Below, piece by piece: positions 1-6,853 of a stretch of 38,269 nucleotides of DNA. Positions within the stretch are counted from its first letter, which is position 1, and each line of letters begins with the position of its first letter. The notes under the pieces were generated by a model. It ran no database searches and was not told the origin of the DNA. It saw only the letters and a program-made list of their open reading frames with translations. The position numbers and the translations under genes were made by a program. The DNA is from Synergistaceae bacterium OttesenSCG-928-D05 (lineage in GTDB: Bacteria; Synergistota; Synergistia; Synergistales; Synergistaceae), in assembly GCA_030266985.1 (NCBI GenBank), contig JAJDJB010000015.1:1-38269 (forward strand), given 5' to 3'.

Positions 1-647
1 CAGCTCTCCAAAGAAAAAATTTCATCCTCACTGCCGCGAAAAGAAACGAGGCTGTCTGTTTTGACTTTGAAAAGCATATCTTCCGAAAGTGTGGAACGCA
101 GCGTGGAAAGAATCGGCAGCTCTAACATGAAAGATTCGACTTCGGGATAAGCGACGAGTCCAGTGCCGCTCACAACGACCCCGTCAATGGCCGGCCGCGC
201 AGGACCGTATGGAGAATCAAAGTTGGCCGCCGCAGAAAGGGCGATGATCCCGCCCAGCGAAAACCCCCAAACCCAAAGCGACGCGCCCGCTGCACAACGC
301 AATACTTCGCCAATTGCCGCAAATACGTCCGCCTGCTCCTGCTGGAACGTCTTGCCTGAAAAGGCGGCTTCCACCCATGCTGAAATGTCGTCGCCATAGT
401 CCTGTCGGCAGCGCGTCCGCCGGCTCGTTTCGACAAGCCATGATGTGTAGCCGAGTTCCGCCAGCGTTTTCGCAAGATGCCGGAATTTATTGTGCTGGCC
501 CAGATTCGCGCTGCTGTGAACACCGTGCAGCAGGACGATATTTACGCCGTTTGCGTCTTCGGGCACACAGCAACAGAGGTGCACCTCTTTGTCTCCATAT
601 GCGCCCGCAAGTATGATATTTTCGATACGGCAATTTCCGAAGGTCAA
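1..647 (-). CDS. alpha/beta hydrolase fold protein (partial, C-terminus off the left edge)
   Basis: I read this frame directly from the minus strand: TTG start at 647, open to the window edge (215 codons visible). The translation has the hallmarks of an alpha/beta hydrolase: a strand followed by LLHGVHSS (oxyanion-hole HG near residues 41-42) and the nucleophile elbow GFSLGG with Ser at about residue 130. The acid and His of the triad would lie beyond the edge. There is no signal peptide, so it is probably cytoplasmic. A GGGGCGG ribosome binding site sits about 5 bases before the TTG. The start lies only about 20 bases after the terminator of the phosphate butyryltransferase gene, so expression may depend on read-through or on a promoter inside that gene. 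Substrate unknown. Confidence 0.72.
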   Translation of the reverse strand, partial: MTFGNCRIENIILAGAYGDKEVHLCCCVPEDANGVNIVLLHGVHSSANLGQHNKFRHLAKTLAELGYTSWLVETSRRTRCRQDYGDDISAWVEAAFSGKTFQQEQADVFAAIGEVLRCAAGASLWVWGFSLGGIIALSAAANFDSPYGPARPAIDGVVVSGTGLVAYPEVESFMLELPILSTLRSTLSEDMLFKVKTDSLVSFRGSEDEIFSLES

Positions 648-667
648 AATCCGCCCCTGTACAGTGT

Positions 668-693
668 AAAAAAGGGCGGGATCACTCCCGCCC
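668..693 (-). terminator. intrinsic terminator of the phosphate butyryltransferase gene
   Basis: On the minus strand an 8-bp GC-rich stem (GGGCGGGA with TCCCGCCC, 4-base loop) is followed by six Ts. It starts about 20 bases after the stop codon of the gene at 714-1637. Confidence 0.8.
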
Positions 694-713
694 CCGATGG
701 GTCTTGAAAAGCG

Positions 714-1637
714 TTACTTCTTCGCCTGATGCGCTGCGAGCGCGACTGCCGAAGCGATAGAGAGCAGTTTTGCCTCCGCGGAATCCGCGCGGCTCGTCAA
801 CACGATCGGTGCCTTCGCGCCAAGCACGATGCCTGCAGTCTTGTTTTTCGCAAAGTAGACGATCGCCTTCGCGAGCATGTTTCCGGATTCGATGTTCGGA
901 ACGATCAGGATATCCGCGTATCCCGCAACTTCCGATTTGATGCCCTTGTGTGCCGCCGATTCCGGCGAAACCGCGTTATCTAGCGCGAGCGGGCCATCGA
1001 TTAGGCAGCCTTTGATCTGTCCGCGGCGGTTCATCTGCGTAAGCAGCGCCGCATCCATCGTCGGAGGCATGTCGGGATTCACAACTTCGACCGCTGCAAG
1101 CGCTGCAACCTTCGGCATCGCAACGCCGAACGCATGCGCGAGTTTCACCACGTTGTTCGTGATGTCCACTTTGCCCTTGATGTCCGGGTATGTGTTGAAC
1201 GCGGGGTCGGAGATGAAGAAAATACGGTCGTAGCCGTCGATTTCATGGATATAAACGTGCGAAAGCGTCGCCCCGGTGCGCAGTCCTTTTTCCTTGTTCA
1301 GGACGCCGCGCAGGAAGTTCGCCGTGGCAACCATACCCTTCATAACGATCTGCGCTTTGCCTTCCGAGACAAGCTCTACGGCTTTCAGCGCTGCTGCGGC
1401 CTCGCCGCCCTTTTCATCAACGACGTCGTAGTTCGCGAGATCGATACCGAGTTTATCGGTAACCGCTTTGATCGCGTCTGCGTTTCCGACAAGGTATGCC
1501 GTGGCTACGCCCGCTTTACGCGCGGCTTCAACCGCTTCCATAACCTCTGCGTCTTCCGCGCACGCGACGCTGATTTTCATCGGGCCGACTTCTTTTGCGT
1601 AGTCGAGCAGCGCAGTAAGGGTACGAATCTGTTCCAT
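714..1637 (-). CDS. ptb: phosphate butyryltransferase (Ptb; phosphate acetyl/butyryltransferase family)
   Basis: The 307-residue protein matches the PTA_PTB family over its whole length. Landmarks are the MKGMVATANFLRGVLN segment (about 100-115), a DPAFNTYPD-like segment (about 145) and the IVPNIESGNML segment near 245, typical of Ptb. It interconverts butyryl-CoA (or a branched acyl-CoA) plus phosphate with acyl phosphate plus CoA, which with an acyl kinase yields ATP in amino-acid fermenters. No kinase gene is adjacent. At about 300 residues it is the short Ptb form, not the longer Pta. A GGGAGG site lies 10 bases before the ATG, and a TATAAT-like -10 is at 1708-1713 on the minus strand. 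Preference for butyryl over acetyl is inferred. Confidence 0.85.
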   Translation of the reverse strand: MEQIRTLTALLDYAKEVGPMKISVACAEDAEVMEAVEAARKAGVATAYLVGNADAIKAVTDKLGIDLANYDVVDEKGGEAAAALKAVELVSEGKAQIVMKGMVATANFLRGVLNKEKGLRTGATLSHVYIHEIDGYDRIFFISDPAFNTYPDIKGKVDITNNVVKLAHAFGVAMPKVAALAAVEVVNPDMPPTMDAALLTQMNRRGQIKGCLIDGPLALDNAVSPESAAHKGIKSEVAGYADILIVPNIESGNMLAKAIVYFAKNKTAGIVLGAKAPIVLTSRADSAEAKLLSIASAVALAAHQAKK

Positions 1638-1757
1638 GTTCGAAAAACCTCCCTAAAGGTATGAGTAGAAGGGGATAACCCCGCCTCTTACTTGCTTGTG
1701 CCGCATCATTATACACTGTTTTGGCACAATTTACACAATTTTAAGGGAACGACGGCA

Positions 1758-2405
1758 CTACGCTTTCATCCCAAGCGAAATCACCTTCGTAAACGCCTGC
1801 TCCGGCGACAGATCCAGATAAGAAACTGATTCCTCCGGGAAAAAGAAAACCAGTCCCGTCGTCGGATTTGGAGAAGTCGGCACGAAAATCGTCACCTGCG
1901 CCGTTCCATCAGGCGCAATGTCGCGGCGCGTTACGAATCCGATAATATAGCCCGTCCCGAAAGGAACGCGCGCGGTGCCAAGGTAATGTTTGCCCCCGAC
2001 GCCCCCGGCTGTAAACGTTTGCACCATATCGCGAAAAAGTTCGTACCAGCCGCCCAGGATGGGAATTTTAATAATCCCCTGCTCCACAAAATTCAGAAAC
2101 CATTTTTCCTGCCGCCGCAGTTTCCGCCCTGTATAAAGAACAAGAAGCGCGACAAAAACAAGAAGCGCAAACGAAGTCTCGCGCGAGGAAGTCAGGCCGA
2201 AAAAAATCCTGCCGGACCACTGAAAAAATATGAAGACATAATAAATGATGAACGCAAACAGCGCGAACGGAACAAAAGCCAGGCAACCTAGAAAAAAATC
2301 CCTTGCGACTCGATTAAACAGAGCGCCAATCCCTTTGCGTTCCTTTTTTTCATTCCCGGCGTCCGGAGGTGTTTCCGCGCCGGTGCCGTTCTTTTTCTCA
2401 TCCAA
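1758..2405 (-). CDS. DUF502 family inner-membrane protein
   Basis: This is a DUF502 membrane protein of roughly 215 residues. A charged Lys/Glu-rich N-terminus is followed by two hydrophobic segments (about residues 35-60 and 75-95 of the full frame). After them comes the family's conserved soluble part, with IIKIPILGGWYE, a G-rich turn, and FVPTSPNPTTGLVFFFPEE. Function is unknown; in other bacteria DUF502 proteins are small integral-membrane proteins. I prefer the TTG at 2405 because AAGGGAG lies 8 bases upstream; a TTG at 2435 with a weaker AGGA site would add ten residues. It is divergent from plsC, with about 75 bases between them that must hold both promoters. Confidence 0.82.
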   Translation of the reverse strand: MDEKKNGTGAETPPDAGNEKKERKGIGALFNRVARDFFLGCLAFVPFALFAFIIYYVFIFFQWSGRIFFGLTSSRETSFALLVFVALLVLYTGRKLRRQEKWFLNFVEQGIIKIPILGGWYELFRDMVQTFTAGGVGGKHYLGTARVPFGTGYIIGFVTRRDIAPDGTAQVTIFVPTSPNPTTGLVFFFPEESVSYLDLSPEQAFTKVISLGMKA

Positions 2406-2480
2406 AACGATCACTCCCTTGCCAATTTCTACCAAACTGCTGTATCCTTAGGTTCGAACTTTATCGAGCGGGGGATAAGC

Positions 2481-3131
2481 ATGCAAACGATCATATACCA
2501 AATTACACGTTTTCTGGTCATGCTTTATTTTAACCTTTACCACAGGCTTTCGGTATACGGGAAAGAAACGATCCCGAGCGACAGGCCGGTAATCCTGGCC
2601 GCAAACCACGCAAGCTATCTTGACCCGCCCGTCGTCGGCCTGGCCTTTTTCCCGCGCTATCTGCGCTTCGTGGCCTGGGCGAAATTATTTTCCTTCGCCC
2701 CGTTCGGCTACTACCTAAGAAACATGGGGGCGGTCCCCGTTTCACCCGAAAACAAAAGCAGCTCCGCGGGGCTGCTGCGCATGGTGATGGGCTTCCTGGA
2801 AGAGGGCAGCAGCGTTTACATCGCGCCGGAAGGACACAGGACGGAGGACGGGAATTTACAGCCGCTGGAAGGCGGCGTCGCGATTCTCTCCCTCAAAACA
2901 AAGGCTCTCGTTGTCCCGACCTGGGTCGGCGGCACCTACCGCGCGCTGGCTCCGCATATGAAATTCCCCCGACCCTATAAAATCACGGTTACGTTCGGCC
3001 CCGCGATAGACCCCGAAGCCTTTCCGCCGGAAATGAGCGAAAAAGAAAAACGGCAGAAAATTCTGGATGAAATTGAGGCCTATTACATCATGATGGATGA
3101 GAAAGATAAAGAAAAGTACCCGAGAAGATAA
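2481..3131 (+). CDS. plsC: 1-acyl-sn-glycerol-3-phosphate acyltransferase (PlsC family)
   Basis: The 216-residue protein carries the acyltransferase signatures: NHASYLDP (His43-x4-Asp48) and the PEGHR block near residue 115, which replaces the usual PEGTR. It should transfer an acyl chain to the sn-2 position of lysophosphatidic acid at the inner membrane, giving phosphatidic acid. A hydrophobic N-terminal segment (about 1-20) fits membrane attachment. Length is normal for short PlsC proteins. GGGGG lies 7 bases before the ATG. The intact motifs contrast with the degenerate acyltransferase half of the Aas-like protein at 24575-26728. It is monocistronic, ending at a strong terminator. Confidence 0.88.
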   Translation: MQTIIYQITRFLVMLYFNLYHRLSVYGKETIPSDRPVILAANHASYLDPPVVGLAFFPRYLRFVAWAKLFSFAPFGYYLRNMGAVPVSPENKSSSAGLLRMVMGFLEEGSSVYIAPEGHRTEDGNLQPLEGGVAILSLKTKALVVPTWVGGTYRALAPHMKFPRPYKITVTFGPAIDPEAFPPEMSEKEKRQKILDEIEAYYIMMDEKDKEKYPRR

Positions 3132-3149
3132 TTTTTTCAAAAAACAACA

Positions 3150-3181
3150 AAAACGGCGCCCGATTTCAGGACGCCGTTTTT
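3150..3181. terminator. bidirectional intrinsic terminator between plsC and the TM1266-like gene
   Basis: A 9-bp stem (AAAACGGCG with CGCCGTTTT) with A-runs on one side and T-runs on the other can end transcription from either of the convergent genes. Confidence 0.8.
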
Positions 3182-3203
3182 CGTATGCATTAGGATCTAG
3201 TCG

Positions 3204-3464
3204 TTATGCAGCCAGATTTACAAGTTTTGCCCTTACGCCGTCGATCTTCTGAAGCGCAGCCTCAAGTTTCTGCGCCTCCGCTTCCTCGCAGCAAAGCTGA
3301 AGAATCAGCAGACCGGAGGGGGAACACGTGTTATCAGGGGCCTGATCGTGCAGGCCGAGGCGCGTACGAATCGCACAGCCGAACTCCGTCAAGACTTTCT
3401 GCACCGCTACCGCCGTCTCGTTTCTCTGTTCCAAACGAACCGCCATGATGAGAAAACAATTCAT
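3204..3464 (-). CDS. TM1266-like small ACT/NikR-fold regulator (iron-only hydrogenase system regulator family)
   Basis: The 86-residue protein resembles the TM1266 / 'iron-only hydrogenase system regulator' family. It has an initial strand (MAVRLEQR), a helix (ETAVAVQKVLTEFG), the IRTRLGLHDQ segment, a strand (GLLILQL), a second helix and the closing GVRAKLVNLAA. This is the beta-alpha-beta arrangement of NikR/ACT-like domains without a DNA-binding part. The family's biochemical role is not established; members are often near [FeFe]-hydrogenase maturation genes, none of which is in this window. GGAAGGAG lies about 10 bases before the ATG at 3464; the second Met (codon 7) is a possible later start. 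Confidence 0.7.
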   Translation of the reverse strand: MNCFLIMAVRLEQRNETAVAVQKVLTEFGCAIRTRLGLHDQAPDNTCSPSGLLILQLCCEEAEAQKLEAALQKIDGVRAKLVNLAA

Positions 3465-3560
3465 TCTTCTAGTCTCCTTCCCTAGTGACTGAATTTATTG
3501 AAAGACACACCTATTTCTATCACAGAACGGATCAAAATAACAGCGCCTTTCACGCATAAG

Positions 3561-3590
3561 AAAAAAGAGACAGCCTTTGCGCCGTCTCTT
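3561..3590 (-). terminator. intrinsic terminator of the GNAT gene
   Basis: On the minus strand AAGAGAC pairs with GTCTCTT (7 bp, 12-base loop) and is followed by a T-run. It lies about 45 bases past the stop codon of the GNAT gene. Confidence 0.7.
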
Positions 3591-3634
3591 CCATATTTTC
3601 CTTTAATCTTTTTTGAAATCTTATCGAAGATTTT

Positions 3635-4057
3635 TTATTCCGTGAAACCGCGTATCGACATCCAGTTCGGTTTTCTAAAACGCGCCATTCCCGTTTTCAG
3701 CAAGCGGAAGCCGAATTTTTTATAGAACACTTCGCAGCCCGGATAGACGCACATTAAAATATTCGTCCCGTCGCACTCCTGCATGAGAGACTCTACGAGC
3801 TGCCTGCCGATACCGCCTTTCTGATAATCAGGGCTTACTGCGACATCGTAAATGGAGGACTGGGAAATAAAATCCGTAAGTGCCCTTCCGATCGCGATTA
3901 ATTTATCACCATCATATACAAACCTGACGATCTGGCTGTTTTCAAACGCCTTCTGCACATTTTCGACGCTGCCGCATTGCAGATCGACCTGTTCAAATAT
4001 GTCGCATACTTCGCCCCAATTCACACCTGCGCTTGTGGTTTCCATTCTCAAATTCAT
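3635..4057 (-). CDS. GNAT family N-acetyltransferase
   Basis: The 140-residue protein is a single GNAT domain. The acetyl-CoA pyrophosphate-binding motif A is visible as VSPDYQKGGIGRQLVESLM (about residues 75-93), followed by the VYPGCEVFYKKFGF segment typical of motif B. It should move an acetyl group from acetyl-CoA to an amine; the acceptor cannot be read from the sequence. It is probably cytoplasmic. AGGGG lies 8 bases before the ATG. It is 24 bases downstream of the metallo-hydrolase gene at 4082-4762 on the same strand, with no terminator between, so the two are probably co-transcribed. Confidence 0.85.
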   Translation of the reverse strand: MNLRMETTSAGVNWGEVCDIFEQVDLQCGSVENVQKAFENSQIVRFVYDGDKLIAIGRALTDFISQSSIYDVAVSPDYQKGGIGRQLVESLMQECDGTNILMCVYPGCEVFYKKFGFRLLKTGMARFRKPNWMSIRGFTE

Positions 4058-4081
4058 GTAGTAAGCCCCTTCGTGTTGGAA

Positions 4082-4762
4082 TTATAGATACTGCACCAGA
4101 GCTTTTACGGGAAACGGATCGCCGTGTCCCGGATAAACCGTCTTAGCCCCCCGGTCTATCAAAGCTCGCCATTGTTTTTTGATCTCCTCCTGAGAGTCCC
4201 CAAATGGTGACATGTGTTTCCATATTCCATAGTATGGTCTGTTCACCGCCAAATCCCCCGCGAAAAGAAGCCCGTCGTCCGTCAGCACACTGATACATCC
4301 AGCCGCATGCCCCGGCGTCGGGACGGCCGCCGCGTGAAAACCGTATGATTCAAGCCTCGTCTCTTCCTTGACAAAAACGTTGGCCTCAAACGGTTGATAC
4401 GAAACTAAAAAAAACGGAACAAAATGCCTCACACCGTACGCAAACGCCTTTGACCAGAAAGTAAAGCCATCGGGCATATTGAAACTGCCGCTTTTCACAA
4501 CTTCCTTTTCACATTCGTGTATCATGACGGGGATTTTCGCGCGCTTCAGAAGCGTACTTACTGCACCAACGTGGTCGTAGTGGCTGTGCGTCAAAACGAT
4601 CAGAGCTAATTCGGCTACTGTGCATTCTAATGCCTGAAGGCGCTCTTGCAAAACGGGCTCCGCCCTCCTCGTCCCCGCGTCGATCAGCATCCAATGCCCG
4701 GGCTGCCCGTAGAGCCACGCGCTGTGCGATCCCATTTTAACCTGATACACTTTATTTAGCAT
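4082..4762 (-). CDS. metallo-beta-lactamase-fold hydrolase
   Basis: The 226-residue protein has the full set of MBL-fold metal motifs: HSHYDH (His59, His61, Asp63, His64), TPGHAAG, FAGDL and a final YPGHG. These bind two metal ions and suit a glyoxalase II-like or similar hydrolase. Substrate is not evident. There is no signal peptide, so it is likely cytoplasmic. The ribosome binding site before the ATG at 4762 is weak, so an alternative start at Met10, behind an AGG, cannot be excluded. The GNAT gene follows at once and may share its transcript. Confidence 0.83.
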   Translation of the reverse strand: MLNKVYQVKMGSHSAWLYGQPGHWMLIDAGTRRAEPVLQERLQALECTVAELALIVLTHSHYDHVGAVSTLLKRAKIPVMIHECEKEVVKSGSFNMPDGFTFWSKAFAYGVRHFVPFFLVSYQPFEANVFVKEETRLESYGFHAAAVPTPGHAAGCISVLTDDGLLFAGDLAVNRPYYGIWKHMSPFGDSQEEIKKQWRALIDRGAKTVYPGHGDPFPVKALVQYL

Positions 4763-4872
4763 CGTTCTCTATCCAGACTTTGTACCTGACAAATTTTATT
4801 ATTTCTTTCAACATTTATAAAAGCAAAAATGCATTCGTGTTACCGTACAGTATAATAACACGTACCCTGCTC

Positions 4873-4904
4873 TGTTGTCACGATTTTTTATTTTCTTGAC
4901 AACA
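4873..4904. repeat. 8-bp inverted repeat overlapping the -35 of the metN promoter
   Basis: TGTTGTCA (4873-4880) and TGACAACA (4897-4904) are perfect inverted copies 16 bases apart. The right arm overlaps the -35 hexamer. It could be an operator for an unidentified regulator or a chance repeat. Confidence 0.4.
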
Positions 4905-4925
4905 TGATGCACAGTTGTTTATAAT
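4896..4925 (+). promoter_or_regulatory. sigma70-type promoter of the methionine transport operon
   Basis: A perfect TTGACA (4896-4901) and a perfect TATAAT (4920-4925) are separated by 18 bases. Transcription would start near 4932, about 40 bases before the leader peptide. The promoter is strong by consensus, so control is likely downstream (attenuation) or through the inverted repeat across the -35. Confidence 0.85.
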
Positions 4926-4973
4926 TCGCGTCAATGAGCGCGCATAGCGCAACTCGGGAAAGGAGAACCGCTT

Positions 4974-5057
4974 ATGATTTTGAACGTTTGCAGCTTCAGC
5001 AACATGATGATGTGCATGTCGGCGTGCGGCTCCTCTCCTGATTCGGCGGACGCATAG
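4974..5057 (+). CDS. Met/Cys-rich leader peptide (27 residues) of the methionine transport operon
   Basis: ATG at 4974 follows a strong GGGAAAGGAGA site and opens a 27-codon frame ending in TAG at 5055-5057. The peptide begins MILNVCSFSNMMMCMSACGS. It holds five Met (positions 1, 11, 12, 13, 15) and three Cys (6, 14, 18), the densest run being ATG ATG ATG TGC ATG at 5004-5018. An intrinsic terminator follows 23 bases after the stop, then the metN start. The composition matches the amino acid the operon should import, as in classical trp/his leaders. The peptide is probably a sensor with no function of its own. It is too short for standard gene callers. Confidence 0.78.
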   Translation: MILNVCSFSNMMMCMSACGSSPDSADA

Positions 5058-5079
5058 ACGCGCCTGCGCAGAATTTCAG

Positions 5080-5111
5080 AGAGCCGAGCCGTAGAGCTCG
5101 GCTCTTTTTTT
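5080..5111 (+). terminator. attenuator terminator between leader peptide and metN
   Basis: A perfect 10-bp stem (AGAGCCGAGC with GCTCGGCTCT, 6-base loop) runs into seven Ts. It ends 43 bases before the metN ATG, so it can stop transcription before the operon. Confidence 0.88.
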
Positions 5112-5154
5112 ATGCCCGTTACCAAGCAATTTTTTCCACGAAGGGGAAGGTTTT

Positions 5155-6126
5155 ATGATCAAAATTGAAGGACTCGGGAAATATTTCGGCCAACTGAACG
5201 TGCTGCATAATATTTCTCTCGAAGTGAAGCAGGGGGACGTCTTCGGCATCGTCGGACACTCCGGCGCCGGAAAATCGACGCTGCTCCGATGCATGAACGG
5301 GCTCGAGGGCTATTCCGAAGGCTCCGTGCAAGTCATGGGGCAGGAAGTCGGCACGCTCTCCAAAGAGGGGCTCAAAGAGCTGCGGAAAAACATGGGGATG
5401 ATTTTCCAGAATTTCAACCTCATGAGCAGAAAAAACGTCTATGAAAACATTGCGTTTCCGCTGCATGTGTGGAAATATCCGAAGGATCAAATCGCCGCGC
5501 GCGTCGAAGAACTTCTGAAACTGGTCGGCCTCTCCGAAAAACGCGACGAAAAAGTGCGCAACTTAAGCGGCGGACAAAAACAGCGCGTAGGGATCGCGCG
5601 GGCGCTTGCCCTAAACCCGAAAATCCTGCTCTGCGACGAGGCGACATCCGCACTCGACCCGAAGACGACGATCTCAATCCTGGAACTTTTGATGGACATC
5701 AATAAAAAACTCGGCGTCACCATCGTCGTCGTCACGCACCAGATGGAAGTCGTAAAAATGGTCTGCAACAAAGTCGTCGTCATGGATGCAGGAAATATCG
5801 TCGCTGCCGGTGAAACGGAACGTCTCTTCCTGGCCCCGGGCGAAGAACTGCGCAAACTCGTCAACGAGGACGACTACGCCGTCATCCCTCACGGCACGAA
5901 TATCCGCCTGATGTTCCCGCGCGAAATCGCGAACGAAAGCATCATCACCGGTATGGCGCGCGAACTCAATATCGACTTCTCCGTCGTCGGCGGGCGCATC
6001 GAGCGCTACCGCGAGACCGTCATGGGATTTCTGATTATCAACGTTGCGCACGACGACGTAGAGCGCGTGCTCATTTGGCTAAAGGGAAAAGGCATGTTCT
6101 GGGAGGTAATGCAGCATGGCGAATGA
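5155..6126 (+). CDS. metN: methionine ABC transporter ATP-binding protein MetN
   Basis: The 323-residue protein is the ATPase of a MetNIQ importer. Walker A is GHSGAGKST (34-42), the Q-loop is near 85, the signature is LSGGQKQR (137-144) and Walker B is ILLCDEATSALDP (157-169). The last 80 or so residues form the C-terminal NIL/ACT-like domain that binds methionine and gives trans-inhibition of uptake in known MetN proteins. Length is typical. AGGGGAAGG precedes the ATG. The reading frame overlaps metI by 11 bases. Its leader peptide and attenuator support methionine (or a related sulfur amino acid) as substrate. Confidence 0.93.
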   Translation: MIKIEGLGKYFGQLNVLHNISLEVKQGDVFGIVGHSGAGKSTLLRCMNGLEGYSEGSVQVMGQEVGTLSKEGLKELRKNMGMIFQNFNLMSRKNVYENIAFPLHVWKYPKDQIAARVEELLKLVGLSEKRDEKVRNLSGGQKQRVGIARALALNPKILLCDEATSALDPKTTISILELLMDINKKLGVTIVVVTHQMEVVKMVCNKVVVMDAGNIVAAGETERLFLAPGEELRKLVNEDDYAVIPHGTNIRLMFPREIANESIITGMARELNIDFSVVGGRIERYRETVMGFLIINVAHDDVERVLIWLKGKGMFWEVMQHGE

Positions 6127-6751
6127 ACTTCTTTTTGCGCTTTGGGAGACCATCTACATGGTCGCGCTGTCGACCCTGTTCTCCGGGGTATTCGGTTTCG
6201 CAGTTGCAATCGTGATGATCTTGACGGGCACGAACGGCCTGCGCCCGAACCGCGCGGTCTATTCGACGCTTAACCTGTTCGTAAACCTGCTGCGTTCGTT
6301 CCCGTTCATCATTCTGATGATCGCAATCATCCCGCTCACGCGCCTGATCGTCGGCACCTCGATCGGCAGCACGGCCTCCATCGTTCCGCTTACGATCGCC
6401 GCAACGCCTTTCGTAGCGCGCCTCATGGAGGGCAGCCTGCTTGAAGTCGACCACGGCGTCATCGAGGCAGCGCGCTCTTTCGGCGCAAGCGATATGCAAA
6501 TCGTGTTCGGCGTCATGATAAAAGAAGCAATGCCCTCGATCGTCCTGAACTGGGCCGTCGTTGCAATCAACCTGCTCGGCTACTCCGCAATGGCGGGCGC
6601 CGTCGGCGGAGGCGGACTCGGGGACCTTGCGATCAAATACGGCTACAACCGTTTCCAGACCGACGTTATGGTCTACTCCGTCGTCATCCTGATCGTCGTC
6701 GTGCAGATTATCCAGTCGATCGGCAACCGCGTCTACGAAAGACTCAAATAG
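6116..6751 (+). CDS. metI: methionine ABC transporter permease MetI
   Basis: The 211-residue protein is a MetI-type permease with five hydrophobic segments and the BPD_transp_1 coupling-loop region (EAARSFGASDMQIVFGVMIKEA, about 118-139, contacting MetN). It starts inside the end of metN (11-base overlap), so translation is probably coupled. Two copies with two MetN subunits should form the inner-membrane channel. Length and motif spacing are those of the family; the AGAVGGGGLGDLAIKYGY segment near 160-178 is highly typical. Confidence 0.93.
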   Translation: MANELLFALWETIYMVALSTLFSGVFGFAVAIVMILTGTNGLRPNRAVYSTLNLFVNLLRSFPFIILMIAIIPLTRLIVGTSIGSTASIVPLTIAATPFVARLMEGSLLEVDHGVIEAARSFGASDMQIVFGVMIKEAMPSIVLNWAVVAINLLGYSAMAGAVGGGGLGDLAIKYGYNRFQTDVMVYSVVILIVVVQIIQSIGNRVYERLK

Positions 6752-6853
6752 GGAGGTGGGGCCTATAGAAAGCGACATGATGAAGATTTTCGCGCTCAAA
6801 AACAACGGGCCTCACATGAGGCAAAATCAAAATGGAAAGGGAGATTTATAACA

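Larger units (their letters stand above)
4962..5111 (+). promoter_or_regulatory. leader-peptide transcription attenuator of the metNIQ operon
   Basis: Three competing RNA pairings can be drawn by eye. Pairing 1:2 joins GGAGAACCGC (4962-4971) with GCGGCTCC (5026-5033), with AA bulged. Pairing 2:3 (antiterminator) joins CGGCTC-c-TCT (5027-5036) with AGAGAGCCG (5078-5086). Pairing 3:4 is the terminator (5080-5089 with 5096-5105). A ribosome paused at the Met cluster (5004-5018) would sit between segments 1 and 2, free segment 2 to pair with 3, and so allow transcription into metN. With methionine plentiful the ribosome moves on, 1:2 reforms and the terminator folds. This logic is inferred; the pairings and codons are seen. 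Confidence 0.72.

Noticed and set aside
4926-5154. SAM riboswitch (S-box) or T-box in the metN leader
   Set aside because: The leader is explained by a short peptide frame plus terminator; I see no T-box motif and too little sequence for an S-box core.
6777-6851. 24-codon frame between metI and metQ starting MMKIFALKNN
   Set aside because: The GGGAGG sequence is about 15 bases or more from its ATG, and the frame shows no conserved feature; kept only as a note in the metI-metQ gap finding.
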